This document shows, in pieces, positions 9,801 through 18,077 of a stretch of 64,000 bases of DNA. Source of the stretch: Bacillota bacterium. Lineage in GTDB: Bacteria; Bacillota; Clostridia; Acetivibrionales; DTU013. The position numbers and the translations under genes are program-made. Below the pieces are notes generated by a model. That model was not told the DNA's origin, did not search any database, and saw nothing but the letters and a program-made list of their open reading frames with translations. The stretch is taken from the NCBI GenBank assembly GCA_023411575.1, contig JAEYOP010000039.1, forward strand, positions 100,601-164,600, in the 5' to 3' direction. Numbering within the stretch: the stretch's first letter is position 1; every line of letters begins with the position of its first letter.

Positions 9801-12800
9801 CTAAGCAGTTTTGCATTTTCTACAAATGCAAGTACAGGGGAATGGAATGTAGCAAACGTCCGTTTAGTAGGACTTGATATATCTTTAAAAAGCCTGAAGG
9901 CATCCTTCGGGTTGAACGATCTGAACGTAACTCCGATGTTAAGTACGTCTATTAGCACACATACTGTTGATGTACCTTATTCTGTGGGATCAATTTCCGT
10001 AATTCCTACTGTGAGCAATCTCGGCAATGTGCAGCTCAAGGTAGAAGGTGTTGAAAAGGTTAGCGGCACTCCTTCAACAGTGGATAGCACCACCTCCGGC
10101 AGCAGTATTTCGATTTCGGTCGGGTCTTTGAAATACCCCGATATTGTAAGAACATACTCGCTGGTCGTAAACAAACTCCAGAAATCGCCGGATGTAAAGA
10201 ATATAAAGGCGCAGGCCGGTGATACAAAGGTGTCCATTGGTTGGGATGAGCCGCTGGATCCTGATTTGGTAAAGACAAACGTATACAGGGTGAACCCGGA
10301 TTCCTCGCTGACATTGGTGGATTCGGTACCGAAAGGCAAATACATCTCCACCGTAAATGACCTTGAAAACGGCACAGTCTATTCGTTTACGGTCAAAGCG
10401 GCCTATGAAGATACAAGCGAATCTACAGGTGTTACCGTATCCGCCACCCCGATGAAGAAGGCTGCCAGGCAGTTGGAAGAACTGGACCGTGGCCTGGTTG
10501 CCGTTGTCAAAGGTTCCGGGGTATATTTGGGCTGGAGGAAGCTGGGGACTGATCCGGAAAATGTTGCATTTAATATTTATCGCAACGGCGGGGAAATAGC
10601 TCAGACTCTAGCTGGCGGCAGTACAAATTATGTTGATGCGCAAGGGACTTCAAGTTCATCTTACTATGTCTGCCCGGTGATTAATAGCATTGAACAGAAG
10701 AAATCGGAAACCGTTACCGTGTGGAACGAAAATTATTTGACGATTCCGTTGAATAAACCAGCAGACGGTATTATTCCCGAGCATACGGATCTAGCAGGTG
10801 CACCGGTTCCCGCAGAATCATACAAATACCGCGCAAACGATGCCACTGTGGCAGATCTTGACGGGGACGGCCAATATGAGATCGTCCTGAAATGGGATCC
10901 CACGAACAGCAAGGACAATTCCATAGCGGGTTACACCGGAAATACCTATGTTGATGCCTATGAGATGGATGGCACATTCCTGTGGAGGATTGACTGCGGT
11001 GTTAATATCCGTTCAGGCGCTCATTATCTTCCGATAATGGTATATGATCTGGACGGGGATGGCAAGGCCGAGGTCGTTTTCCGAACCGCCAACGGCACAA
11101 CGGACGATACCGGCAAGGTGTTGGGAGATCATCCCACAGCCGACTATAGAAATGCAAACGGCTACATATTGGATGGAATGGAGTATCTCACCGTATTTGA
11201 AGGCGCGACGGGTAAAGAGCTTCAAACGGTAGAATACAATCCTCCAAGAGGCGATGTAGGAAGCTGGGGCAGCAACGAAACTTACGGCAATCGCGTGGAT
11301 AGATTCCTCGCAAGCATTGCTTACCTTGACGGTGAAAGGCCGAGCGTCATCATGCAACGCGGCTACTATAACAAGACCATATTGGTAGCATACAACTGGA
11401 GAGATGACGACAAGGACGGCAAGAGTGAATTGACCCAGCTTTGGAAGTTTGACTCGACAGAACCAGGGAATTCCGCATATGAAGGACAAGGAAACCACCA
11501 GGTATCGGTAGCCGATGTGGATGCGGACGGCAAGGATGAAATTCTTCTTGGCTCGGCGGCTATTGACAATGACGGAAAACCGATGTGGACTGCTTCACTT
11601 GGGCATGGAGACGCAATGCATGTGGGGGATTTGAACCCCGAAAAGCTCGGACTGGAAGAATTCGATGTACATGAGGACACAAGCAAGGCTTACTCGGCTA
11701 ACATGTACGATGCGGAAACCGGCAGAGTTTTATGGGGCCTCCCGCAGACCGGCTTTGACACAGGCAGGGGACTGGCGACGGATGTGGATCCGAGGTATCC
11801 CGGTGCCGAAGCATGGGCAATCAGCGGAGAATGGAACAGTACGAAAGGGTATATGTTCAATTCGGAAGGCAAGCTGCTTACAAATGATATTCCGTCCGCC
11901 AATTTTGCAATCTGGTGGGATGGAGACCTGCTGCGGGAACTCTTTGATCACGTCTGGTCCGGCGATCCCGCCAGAGTCGGCATACCGAAGATCGACAAGT
12001 GGGATTACCTGAACAATAAACTTGTGAATCTTGAGACATTCAGCGGTACTTACTCCAATAATGACACAAAAGGGAATCCGTGCCTGCAGGCGGACATTCT
12101 GGGAGACTGGAGAGAGGAATTGCTGTTAAGGACCGAGGATAGTACCGCTCTAAGGCTTTATACCACGACAGAGCCGACGGAATACGGCATTTATACGTTG
12201 ATGCACGATTCGCAGTATAGGACGGCTGTAGCATGGCAGAATTCGGGATATAACCAGCCGCCTCACACAAGCTTCTTCCTGGGGAATGGAATGAACGCGG
12301 TACCTAAACCCAACATCTATATGGTTACGGATAAGTCGAGGCTGGACAAGTTAATTACAGACGCGGCGGCGCTGAACGAAGTCTATTATACTCCGGGAAC
12401 GTGGGCAGCGTTAAAAACGGCATTGGATGGGGCAGTTTTGGTGCAGTCCGATGCAGAAGCCACTGTAATTGATATCAACTATGCTATAAATGCGATACAA
12501 AATGCAATAAACGGCTTGATCTCTACCGTTAACCTGAACGCAAAAATCAGCCTGGCCCAGACATTATATAATGCGGATACTTTGGGCGATGCTGTAAAAG
12601 CAAATCTCAAAACTGCTTTGGATGCAGCGGTTGCGGTTCAAGACAATGATAATGCTGCACAGGCTGATATGGACAGCAAAGTGACGGCACTTCAGAGTGC
12701 AATTGATGCAGCTCTTTCTGAACTGCCGGCAAGCGAGCGTATCGTATCGGCATCGGCGAATTATATCCCTGGAGGAACTGTTACAGGAAGCGGGATCTAT

Positions 12801-14459
12801 CACGAGGGTGATTCTGCCACGGTTACAGCCTCTCCTCTCAGTGGTTTCAAATTTGCAAATTGGACCCAATATGACATTTTGAGCACAACAGCTCCAGGTC
12901 TTGTTGCAACCACTGAGGCTTCATATTCGTTTATCGTCGGTACGACAAGCGCTTCCCTCGTAGCATACTTTATACAGGATGCATCTGCTTGGTGTACGGT
13001 AACCTTCGATAAAAACGGCGGAGATAGCGAGGCAAGTCCTGCGGCAAAATCAGTAATGCGTGATGGGAATATTGGCACCTTGCCTACACCTCCCACGAGA
13101 ACCGGCTATACCTTCAACGGATGGAATACGGCAGCGAACGGCAGCGGTACGGTAGTTACAGCTGCGACTGTGGCAACTGCCAACATTACAGTGTATGCGC
13201 AGTGGATAGCTAACAACAATGGCAATAACAATGACGACAGTAACAAAAATCCAACAACACCCGTTGTTCCGACGCCACCTGCAACGCCACCCGTGACGGT
13301 GCCTACAGATGGAAAAATCACAGCCCCGGCAGTAATGGACAATAGCGGCAACGCAAAAGCAACTTTGACGGAGGCCCAGGTAAATGCAGCTATCGATAAT
13401 GCAAATCCGGCAACGGCCAGGGTTGAAATCAAAGTAGAAGTCCCCGCCGGTGCGAAGTCGGTAGAAACGGCAATACCGGCAAGTTCGCTGGGGACGGCGG
13501 TAAACGAAGGTATCCGGGCATTTACGGTATCTTCGCCCATCGCCACGATCACCTTTGATGCAAAAGCGCTTGGGACGATTTCCAGCGGTATTACAGGCGA
13601 TGTAAAAATCTCCGCAGCAAAAGCGGATACAGCTTCACTTTCTTCGGAAGCAAAGCAAATCGTCGGAGACAGACCGGTATACAACTTCAGTGTAAGCGGT
13701 GGGGGTAAAACCATTTCACAATTTGGCGGAAACGTGACCGTCTCTGTACCGTATACACCGAAAGCCGGCGAAGATCTGAATGCGATTGTTATCTACTACA
13801 TCAATGCGGAAGGCAAACCGGAGGTAGTAAGAGATTGTATCTATGATGCGAAAACCGGGAGCATTACCTTTAAAACCAACCACTTCTCCCAGTACGCAGT
13901 AGGTTATAATAAGATAAACTTTACGGATGTTGCCGCAAATGCCTGGTATAGTAAAATTGTAAGCTTCATAGCGGCGAGAGGGATAACGGAGGGAACCGGT
14001 AACGGCAAATTCAGTCCCGAAGCAAAGCTGACAAGGGGAGAATTCCTTGTCATGGCTATGAAGGCATACGGCATAGCACCGGATACAAACACAAGCGATA
14101 ATTTCAGCGATGCAGGAAACACCTTGTATACGGGATATCTTGCAGCAGCTAAACGGTTGGGTCTCACAACCGGTACGGGCAACAACCGATACCAGCCGGG
14201 AAGTCAGATCACCCGCCAGGAAATGTTCACGCTGCTGTACAATATCCTGAAACAGCAGGGCAAGCTGCCGGCCTCCGTAACGGAAAAAACCATTGCCGGC
14301 TACAGCGACGCAAGTACGGTTGCTGCATGGGCCAAGGAAGCCATGACATTCTTTGTGAAAGCAGGTGTTGTAAGCGGAAACAACGGCAAGCTTACACCCG
14401 GCGATCCGGCAAACCGAGCACAAATGGCCCAGATTCTATACAACCTGCTATCTAAATAG
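6870..14459 (+). CDS. S-layer-anchored double rhamnogalacturonan lyase (PL11-type)
   Basis: A 2529-residue secreted protein with a signal peptide of about 32 residues. Two PL11-type rhamnogalacturonan I lyase domains lie at about 41-790 and 1199-1800. Each opens with LDRGL...SWR/GWR and FN(V/I)Y(K/R)NG and carries calcium-binding DxDGDG loops (DVDGDG, DFDGDG, DVDGDG; then DLDGDG, DLDGDG, DVDADG). Each ends at YNQPxxTSF. Between them are a carbohydrate-binding-like module (about 817-1005), a cadherin-like beta module and an Fn3 domain (about 1105-1190). After them come two FIVAR-like helical repeats, beta repeats including an InlB-type B-repeat ending YAQW, an Asn/Pro/Thr linker, and three SLH domains (about 2349-2529). 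The enzyme would cut the alternating Rha-GalA backbone at the cell surface. Tandem copies of the catalytic domain in one chain are unusual. Confidence 0.92.
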   Translation: MSYGKKALAKNVISLLLVVIMVFSCSVGTFAGTKYFQENGARYQMESLDRGLIATSTTNGVFLSWRLFKEEVTGYSSTGLTGSDFNVYKNGAKIATVADSTNYMDTAGTVSDSYFVRAVVNGAEVDKSAAVTPVSNSYIQVLMKKPANYTDTIDNLDGTTPTSLNFAYTAGDFSVGDVDGDGQYEYFVKWEGNPQDVIGKGYTGKTLIDCYKLDGTLLYRIDLGVNIREGAHYTQFMVEDFDGDGKAEIIFKTAPGTSTVHVNADGTVDEGSRKYITMLPEDITAGYSNSDDYRNTYKDYYEHVVDMFKNWQDHPEVKNGHWPATLQQCFGITTTSSGIIGGNFDALGNVVTTTYSAIGTDLLSYTYPLSDTNARILADYFINTYAPARSGNNKLKQFIGYIFTGPEYLTVFNGETGAELETIRYKPGRDDDGLMWGDYAMVRIEPCNRVERMQAEVAYLDGKKPYAIFGRGYYTRTTLVAYSWNGEHLQEYWYLDSGYPVMTNPFNDSPHGRDGTVAGFEDITTQGSHTMVDADVDGDGRDELIMGGATIDDDGSVLYSSFATISQGPNAGTYARLGHGDSIHVTDIIPSRPGQEILMCHEGATGAPYGVSMRDAKTGEVLWGTYRDKDNGRCMIGDIDPALPGIENWSMALRQGDAAGTQISTSMPGTNANIKWAANMTTQIVNGSGVSDVTIQRWNTSTKKSEDILTAAGYNSNNGTKGNPSLVADVLGDYREELILRSAASDNFRIYFNSSEVSNHKLFTLMDDRQYRTGVARQNDGYNQPAYTSFYYASDINWENLYNSVKDSIISSTDVTLVNEDFSQYAPGPVTIGSGNSWTKEGTAPTMTVTESAIGWYANIAHKTTGSSYLGRRFTPQYDGAVLDFDINVPGNSGGSFFVMNGKVNATNSSLVRAKFTGGKFTKWDNTPYMNYDTSHWYHFNYVFNIPQKTYTLTITDLNTKQVNKFAPESFFNSVNALSSFAFSTNASTGEWNVANVRLVGLDISLKSLKASFGLNDLNVTPMLSTSISTHTVDVPYSVGSISVIPTVSNLGNVQLKVEGVEKVSGTPSTVDSTTSGSSISISVGSLKYPDIVRTYSLVVNKLQKSPDVKNIKAQAGDTKVSIGWDEPLDPDLVKTNVYRVNPDSSLTLVDSVPKGKYISTVNDLENGTVYSFTVKAAYEDTSESTGVTVSATPMKKAARQLEELDRGLVAVVKGSGVYLGWRKLGTDPENVAFNIYRNGGEIAQTLAGGSTNYVDAQGTSSSSYYVCPVINSIEQKKSETVTVWNENYLTIPLNKPADGIIPEHTDLAGAPVPAESYKYRANDATVADLDGDGQYEIVLKWDPTNSKDNSIAGYTGNTYVDAYEMDGTFLWRIDCGVNIRSGAHYLPIMVYDLDGDGKAEVVFRTANGTTDDTGKVLGDHPTADYRNANGYILDGMEYLTVFEGATGKELQTVEYNPPRGDVGSWGSNETYGNRVDRFLASIAYLDGERPSVIMQRGYYNKTILVAYNWRDDDKDGKSELTQLWKFDSTEPGNSAYEGQGNHQVSVADVDADGKDEILLGSAAIDNDGKPMWTASLGHGDAMHVGDLNPEKLGLEEFDVHEDTSKAYSANMYDAETGRVLWGLPQTGFDTGRGLATDVDPRYPGAEAWAISGEWNSTKGYMFNSEGKLLTNDIPSANFAIWWDGDLLRELFDHVWSGDPARVGIPKIDKWDYLNNKLVNLETFSGTYSNNDTKGNPCLQADILGDWREELLLRTEDSTALRLYTTTEPTEYGIYTLMHDSQYRTAVAWQNSGYNQPPHTSFFLGNGMNAVPKPNIYMVTDKSRLDKLITDAAALNEVYYTPGTWAALKTALDGAVLVQSDAEATVIDINYAINAIQNAINGLISTVNLNAKISLAQTLYNADTLGDAVKANLKTALDAAVAVQDNDNAAQADMDSKVTALQSAIDAALSELPASERIVSASANYIPGGTVTGSGIYHEGDSATVTASPLSGFKFANWTQYDILSTTAPGLVATTEASYSFIVGTTSASLVAYFIQDASAWCTVTFDKNGGDSEASPAAKSVMRDGNIGTLPTPPTRTGYTFNGWNTAANGSGTVVTAATVATANITVYAQWIANNNGNNNDDSNKNPTTPVVPTPPATPPVTVPTDGKITAPAVMDNSGNAKATLTEAQVNAAIDNANPATARVEIKVEVPAGAKSVETAIPASSLGTAVNEGIRAFTVSSPIATITFDAKALGTISSGITGDVKISAAKADTASLSSEAKQIVGDRPVYNFSVSGGGKTISQFGGNVTVSVPYTPKAGEDLNAIVIYYINAEGKPEVVRDCIYDAKTGSITFKTNHFSQYAVGYNKINFTDVAANAWYSKIVSFIAARGITEGTGNGKFSPEAKLTRGEFLVMAMKAYGIAPDTNTSDNFSDAGNTLYTGYLAAAKRLGLTTGTGNNRYQPGSQITRQEMFTLLYNILKQQGKLPASVTEKTIAGYSDASTVAAWAKEAMTFFVKAGVVSGNNGKLTPGDPANRAQMAQILYNLLSK

Positions 14460-14508
14460 GAATTTGCGAGTCTAACGGACATTCACTTGTAAGACAATGT
14501 TTTTCCAT

Positions 14509-14556
14509 AACCGGAGCAAGCGCCGAGAGTTAAAACCCGGCCTGCTCCGGTTTTTT
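14509..14556 (+). terminator. Terminator of the rhamnogalacturonan lyase gene
   Basis: Arms AACCGGAGCA (14509-14518) and TGCTCCGGTT (14543-14552) are perfectly complementary and followed by a T-run, 50 bases after the stop. Confidence 0.9.
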
Positions 14557-14581
14557 CGCGCTTCGGTCTTTGGCCTTTACG

Positions 14582-14607
14582 ATCCGCTTCTGCGGATTAT
14601 TTTTTTG
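14582..14607 (+). terminator. Second terminator-like hairpin
   Basis: ATCCGC (14582-14587) pairs with GCGGAT (14592-14597), followed by TATTTTTTT. It insulates the following GntR operon. Confidence 0.65.
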
Positions 14608-14626
14608 CCTTTTTATCCGGTGCGTA

Positions 14627-14655
14627 TTGACAAGGAATTGCTTTGCGGATATAAT
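14627..14655 (+). promoter_or_regulatory. Full-consensus promoter TTGACA-17-TATAAT
   Basis: TTGACA at 14627-14632 and TATAAT at 14650-14655 with a 17-bp spacer, a perfect housekeeping promoter. Such strength fits a promoter held off by a repressor. Confidence 0.92.
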
Positions 14656-14661
14656 TCGTAT

Positions 14662-14691
14662 TGTATTAACTGTACTAGTTTAAGTAATACA
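14662..14691. promoter_or_regulatory. Probable GntR (YtrA-type) operator
   Basis: Dyad TGTATTA (14662-14668) with TAATACA (14685-14691), with inner ACT/AGT also symmetric. It begins 7 bp after the -10 box and covers the transcription start of the operon whose first gene is a GntR repressor, so autorepression is likely. Confidence 0.7.
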
Positions 14692-14705
14692 GTTTGGAGG
14701 CTTTT

Positions 14706-15092
14706 ATGATCCAGATCGATTACAGGGACCGGAGTCCGATTTATGAGCAAATCCGGGACAAAATGAAGGAGCTTGTCATAAAGGGCGTATTAAAGCCGGA
14801 TGAGCAGATTCCGTCCGTCCGGGAACTGGCCCAGTCCCTGACGATTAATCCCAATACCATCCAGAAGGCCTATAAGGAACTGGAGGACAGGGGCTACATC
14901 TATTCCATCCGGGGCAAGGGAAGCTTTGTCGCTCCCGCGGAACGTCGGATGGATGAAAAGAAGCTCGGCGAGCTGAGCCGGGGACTGGAGAAAATTGTAT
15001 CGGAGCTGATGCTGTTCGGCGTGGACCGGGAGCAGATCCTTGAAAAGGTTGAACGCATCTGCCGTGGAGAGGAAGGTGGAGCAAGCAAATGA
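14706..15092 (+). CDS. GntR-family (YtrA-subfamily) transcriptional repressor
   Basis: A 128-residue DNA-binding protein. The N-terminal 70 residues form the GntR winged helix-turn-helix: SPIYEQIRDKM, then IPSVRELAQSLTINPNTIQK and the wing RGYIYSIRGKGSFV. The short C-terminal helical tail, rather than a ligand domain, marks the YtrA subfamily, whose members usually repress an adjacent ABC transporter operon. The start is the ATG at 14706, 5 bases after GGAGG; an upstream in-frame TTG at 14694 would overlap that site. Its stop overlaps the ABC ATPase start (ATGA), so the genes are translationally coupled. A palindrome between the promoter and this gene is the likely operator. The inducer is unknown; relatives respond to cell-wall stress or cationic antibiotics. 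Confidence 0.92.
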   Translation: MIQIDYRDRSPIYEQIRDKMKELVIKGVLKPDEQIPSVRELAQSLTINPNTIQKAYKELEDRGYIYSIRGKGSFVAPAERRMDEKKLGELSRGLEKIVSELMLFGVDREQILEKVERICRGEEGGASK

Positions 15093-16000
15093 TCAGGGTG
15101 CGGGAATTGGGCAAATCCTTTGAAAAGAGGCCGGTGCTGGCCGGTCTGGACCTGAATGTCGGAAGGGCTTCCGTATACGGCCTGCTGGGTCCCAACGGCG
15201 CCGGAAAAACCACGCTGATAAAGCACCTGGCGGGAATTTACAGGGCGGACCGGGGCACGGTGGAGGTGGATGGGGAAAAGGTCTATGACAATCCGGTTTC
15301 CCTCGGGAAGCTGTTTTACATACCGGATGATCCCTGCTTCTTCAATGGGTATGACATTGAGGAAATGGCGCGCTTTTACGCAAAAATCTATTCCTCGTGG
15401 AATTGGGAACGGTTTCGCCTGCTGAAGGAGGCGTTTCCCTTTGGGACGGGCCGGAAAATAGCGAAGCTGTCCAAGGGTATGCAGAAGCAGGTTGCCTTCT
15501 GGCTGGGCATCAGCTGCATGCCGCGGGTGATGCTGATGGACGAACCCATGGACGGGCTGGATCCCGTCATGCGCAGGCAGGTCTGGAATCTGCTGCTGCA
15601 GGATGTGGCCGAACGGGAGATGACCGTGCTGGTTTCCTCCCATAACCTCCGGGAACTGGAGGAGGTGTGCGACAGCGTCGGCATCCTGCACGCCGGGAAA
15701 ATTCTTCTCGAAAAGAACCTGGACGATTTAAAAGAAAATATTCACAAGCTGCAGGTCGCCTTTTCCGCGGAAGCCACAGATGACGCCGTTCATGAGGCGT
15801 TTCGGGACTTTGAGGTGCTTAGCCGCACGGAAAAGGGCAGCGTACACCAGTTTATCGTCCGGGGGGAGAGGGAACGGGTCCTGGATGAAATCCGGGGAAG
15901 GAAGCCGGCGGTTCTGGACGTGCTTCCGCTGACCCTGGAGGAAATATTCATTTATGAGCTTGGAGGGACGGGGTATGAAGTTAAAAACATCCTTATTTGA
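15089..16000 (+). CDS. ABC transporter ATP-binding protein
   Basis: A 303-residue cytoplasmic ATPase. Walker A GPNGAGKTT is at about 34-42, the Q-loop region follows YIPDDPCFF, the signature is LSKGMQKQ, Walker B is VMLMDEP with a D-loop, and the switch His is in SSHNLRELEE. The C-terminal 80 residues form a small accessory domain typical of ABC-2 type exporters. It overlaps gntR by 4 bases and its stop lies inside the start region of the permease, so the three genes form one operon of the YtrAB kind. It probably energises export or a membrane-remodelling role rather than sugar import, as no binding protein is present. The substrate cannot be told from sequence. Confidence 0.92.
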   Translation: MIRVRELGKSFEKRPVLAGLDLNVGRASVYGLLGPNGAGKTTLIKHLAGIYRADRGTVEVDGEKVYDNPVSLGKLFYIPDDPCFFNGYDIEEMARFYAKIYSSWNWERFRLLKEAFPFGTGRKIAKLSKGMQKQVAFWLGISCMPRVMLMDEPMDGLDPVMRRQVWNLLLQDVAEREMTVLVSSHNLRELEEVCDSVGILHAGKILLEKNLDDLKENIHKLQVAFSAEATDDAVHEAFRDFEVLSRTEKGSVHQFIVRGERERVLDEIRGRKPAVLDVLPLTLEEIFIYELGGTGYEVKNILI

Positions 16001-18005
16001 TAAAGGCATCCTTCAATCGGATCTGAAGCGGTTCTGGTGGATCGGCGCGCTGTATGCGGTCCTTCTGTTTCTGGCGGTGCCCTTCCGTTTTATGACGCAG
16101 ACGCTTCCGATCCCGGTGGAGGAGCAATGGCGCTGGCATGCGCTGGACGGTCTTCTGCGGCTTGAAGCGGGCGGTTCGTCGTACAACAGCTTCAACGGCC
16201 TGCCGGTGCAGACCCTGTTGATCTGCGCCGTACCGGTGTTTCTGGCGGTAATGCTTTTCCGCTACCTCCATTCCCCCCGTGCCGTCGGCATGGTCCATTC
16301 GCTTCCGGTAAAAAGAACGACCCTGCTCGGAAGCCACACGGCATCCGGGATACTGCTCTTTTCCGCGCCGGTTCTGCTATCCGGGATCGTCCTTGCGGCG
16401 CTGGCTTTATTTACCGGACTGGGAGAATACTATGGGCTGGTCCAGGTAGCCCAGTGGGCCGGATGGACGCTGCTGTACGACCTTTTCCTTTTTTCCGCGG
16501 CGGTCTTTGTCGGGATGTTCACCGGAAACGCCCTCGCCCAGGCGGGCTTTACCTATATTCTTAATATTCTGCCCTTCGGGCTTTACCTGCTGGTCGCGTG
16601 CAACCTGGAAAAGCTGCTTTACGGCTTTGATGCGAGCGCGTTGAGCAACGGCTGGGCAAGAGTGCTTCCGCTGATGAGAGTTGTTTTCAGCGACAAGGGG
16701 TTTAGCTGGGGCGAAGGGGCGGTTTATTTCCTGATCGTCCTGGCGCTTCTGGCCGGGGCGGGTCTTGCCTATCGCCTCCGCAAATCCGAGGCGGCGGGCA
16801 ATATCATTGCCTTTGAAGGCCTCCGGCCGGTTTTCCGGTATGGATTTGCCGTTTGCCTGATGCTGCTGGGCGGCTTCATCGCCGCATACCTGTTCGACTC
16901 CGGAAGCACGGCGGTCATGCTGGCCTGCGTTTTGTCCGCCGTCGCGGGCTATTGGGTCTCCCTGATGCTGGTGAAAAAAACCGTGAACGTGTGGCGGGGA
17001 TACAGGGGATGCCTGGTGTTTACAGCGGTCATAGTGGTGCTGCTGGCCGGGGTTTCCGCCGACCTGACCGGCTATGTCCGGTATGAGCCGCGGCCGGACG
17101 AGATTGTGAGCGCCTATTACGGAAGCAATTACAATGGCTGGCGGTATGAGGAAGATCACAAGCAGGTCGGGTTGTATTTCCAGAGTGAAGGCCGGTTCGC
17201 AGAGAAAGCGAATATCGAAGCAGTGCTGAAGCTGCATGAAAGGCTCGCCGCAAGCCGGAGCGAAAACGGAAGGGAAAAGTACATAGCCTATTCCCTGGAA
17301 AGCGGCAGGACCGTATTTCGGAAATATAAGGTGGAGGAATCCGCCGTGGAGGAATTCCTGCGTCCCCTGTACGAGTCGGAGGAATACCGGAAGGATAAAT
17401 ATCCCATCTTGAACCAGGCCGTCCGAAACCTCAAAACGATTGAAATAGGCGACCGGCGCACGGACAAAAAGCCGCTGGTCCTGTCCGACGCAAAGCAGAT
17501 GGAGAGTTTTGCCCAGGTTATGCGGACGGAGCTGTCCCGGGCGGGCTACGAGGAAATCATCAAATCGGAATCGCAGTATATGTATATCAGGATCACGGAT
17601 GCGAAGAACTTTTCCTGTGAGTACAGCTTGAACAGGGATTACGGCCTGATCCGCTCATGGCTGGAGGAAAACGGATACGCGGAATCGATTCTGCTGCAGC
17701 CGGCTGAAATCCAACGGGTGGATGCGGCGGCCATGAAGCTTACGCGGTATAAGGGCGGCATTTACGGTTATAGCTACAGCACTGCACAAGCCTATAAAAT
17801 CACGCAGCTCGAGGATGCAAAGCTGATCGGCGAACTGATGGAGATATGCACATCGGGATATACGGAGGACACGGCCGGGCAGTATTTCCAGTTGAACTTT
17901 TACAACGGCGACACGGTAGGCCCATCCTTCACTGGATATGTGGACCTGAGGACGGCACCCATGAGCGGTGAACTCCGGAAAAAGCTGGAGGAGATCGGGA
18001 AATAG
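15975..18005 (+). CDS. ABC-2 type transporter permease with large C-terminal extracellular part
   Basis: A 676-residue membrane protein. About ten hydrophobic segments fill residues 20-375, including runs such as LLICAVPVFLAVML and ALLAGAGLAY. The last 300 residues (from YEPRPDEIVSAYYG) are hydrophilic and probably extracytoplasmic. The start is the ATG at 15975, 7 bases after GGAGGG; an upstream ATG at 15954 inside the ATPase gene lacks a ribosome site. It overlaps the ATPase gene by 26 bases, as expected for a coupled pair. Permeases of this shape accompany YtrA-type repressors in Bacillota. The role of the large C-terminal domain is unknown; sensing or binding an extracellular partner is an inference. 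Confidence 0.85.
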   Translation: MKLKTSLFDKGILQSDLKRFWWIGALYAVLLFLAVPFRFMTQTLPIPVEEQWRWHALDGLLRLEAGGSSYNSFNGLPVQTLLICAVPVFLAVMLFRYLHSPRAVGMVHSLPVKRTTLLGSHTASGILLFSAPVLLSGIVLAALALFTGLGEYYGLVQVAQWAGWTLLYDLFLFSAAVFVGMFTGNALAQAGFTYILNILPFGLYLLVACNLEKLLYGFDASALSNGWARVLPLMRVVFSDKGFSWGEGAVYFLIVLALLAGAGLAYRLRKSEAAGNIIAFEGLRPVFRYGFAVCLMLLGGFIAAYLFDSGSTAVMLACVLSAVAGYWVSLMLVKKTVNVWRGYRGCLVFTAVIVVLLAGVSADLTGYVRYEPRPDEIVSAYYGSNYNGWRYEEDHKQVGLYFQSEGRFAEKANIEAVLKLHERLAASRSENGREKYIAYSLESGRTVFRKYKVEESAVEEFLRPLYESEEYRKDKYPILNQAVRNLKTIEIGDRRTDKKPLVLSDAKQMESFAQVMRTELSRAGYEEIIKSESQYMYIRITDAKNFSCEYSLNRDYGLIRSWLEENGYAESILLQPAEIQRVDAAAMKLTRYKGGIYGYSYSTAQAYKITQLEDAKLIGELMEICTSGYTEDTAGQYFQLNFYNGDTVGPSFTGYVDLRTAPMSGELRKKLEEIGK

Positions 18006-18011
18006 CCAAAA

Positions 18012-18045
18012 ATATAGTTAAAAATAGCTAACGATATGATATAAT
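18012..18045 (+). promoter_or_regulatory. Promoter and dyad before the Phd-Uma2 gene
   Basis: TATAAT lies at 18040-18045 with a weak -35. An imperfect dyad, ATATAGTTA (18012-18020) with TAACGATAT (18029-18037), occupies the spacer, a position suited to repression. Binding by the gene's own Phd-like N-terminus is inference. Confidence 0.45.
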
Positions 18046-18077
18046 AATAGACATTGATCGAACGGGAGGTGTCTATT

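Noticed and set aside
7390..11560. Recurrent DxDGDG-coding repeats as a possible tandem repeat or CRISPR-like array
   Set aside because: They are protein calcium-binding loops at irregular intervals inside coding sequence; no CRISPR array occurs in the window.
14497..14709. 70-codon plus-strand frame between the lyase and gntR genes
   Set aside because: It runs through two terminators, a promoter and an operator and has no ribosome site.
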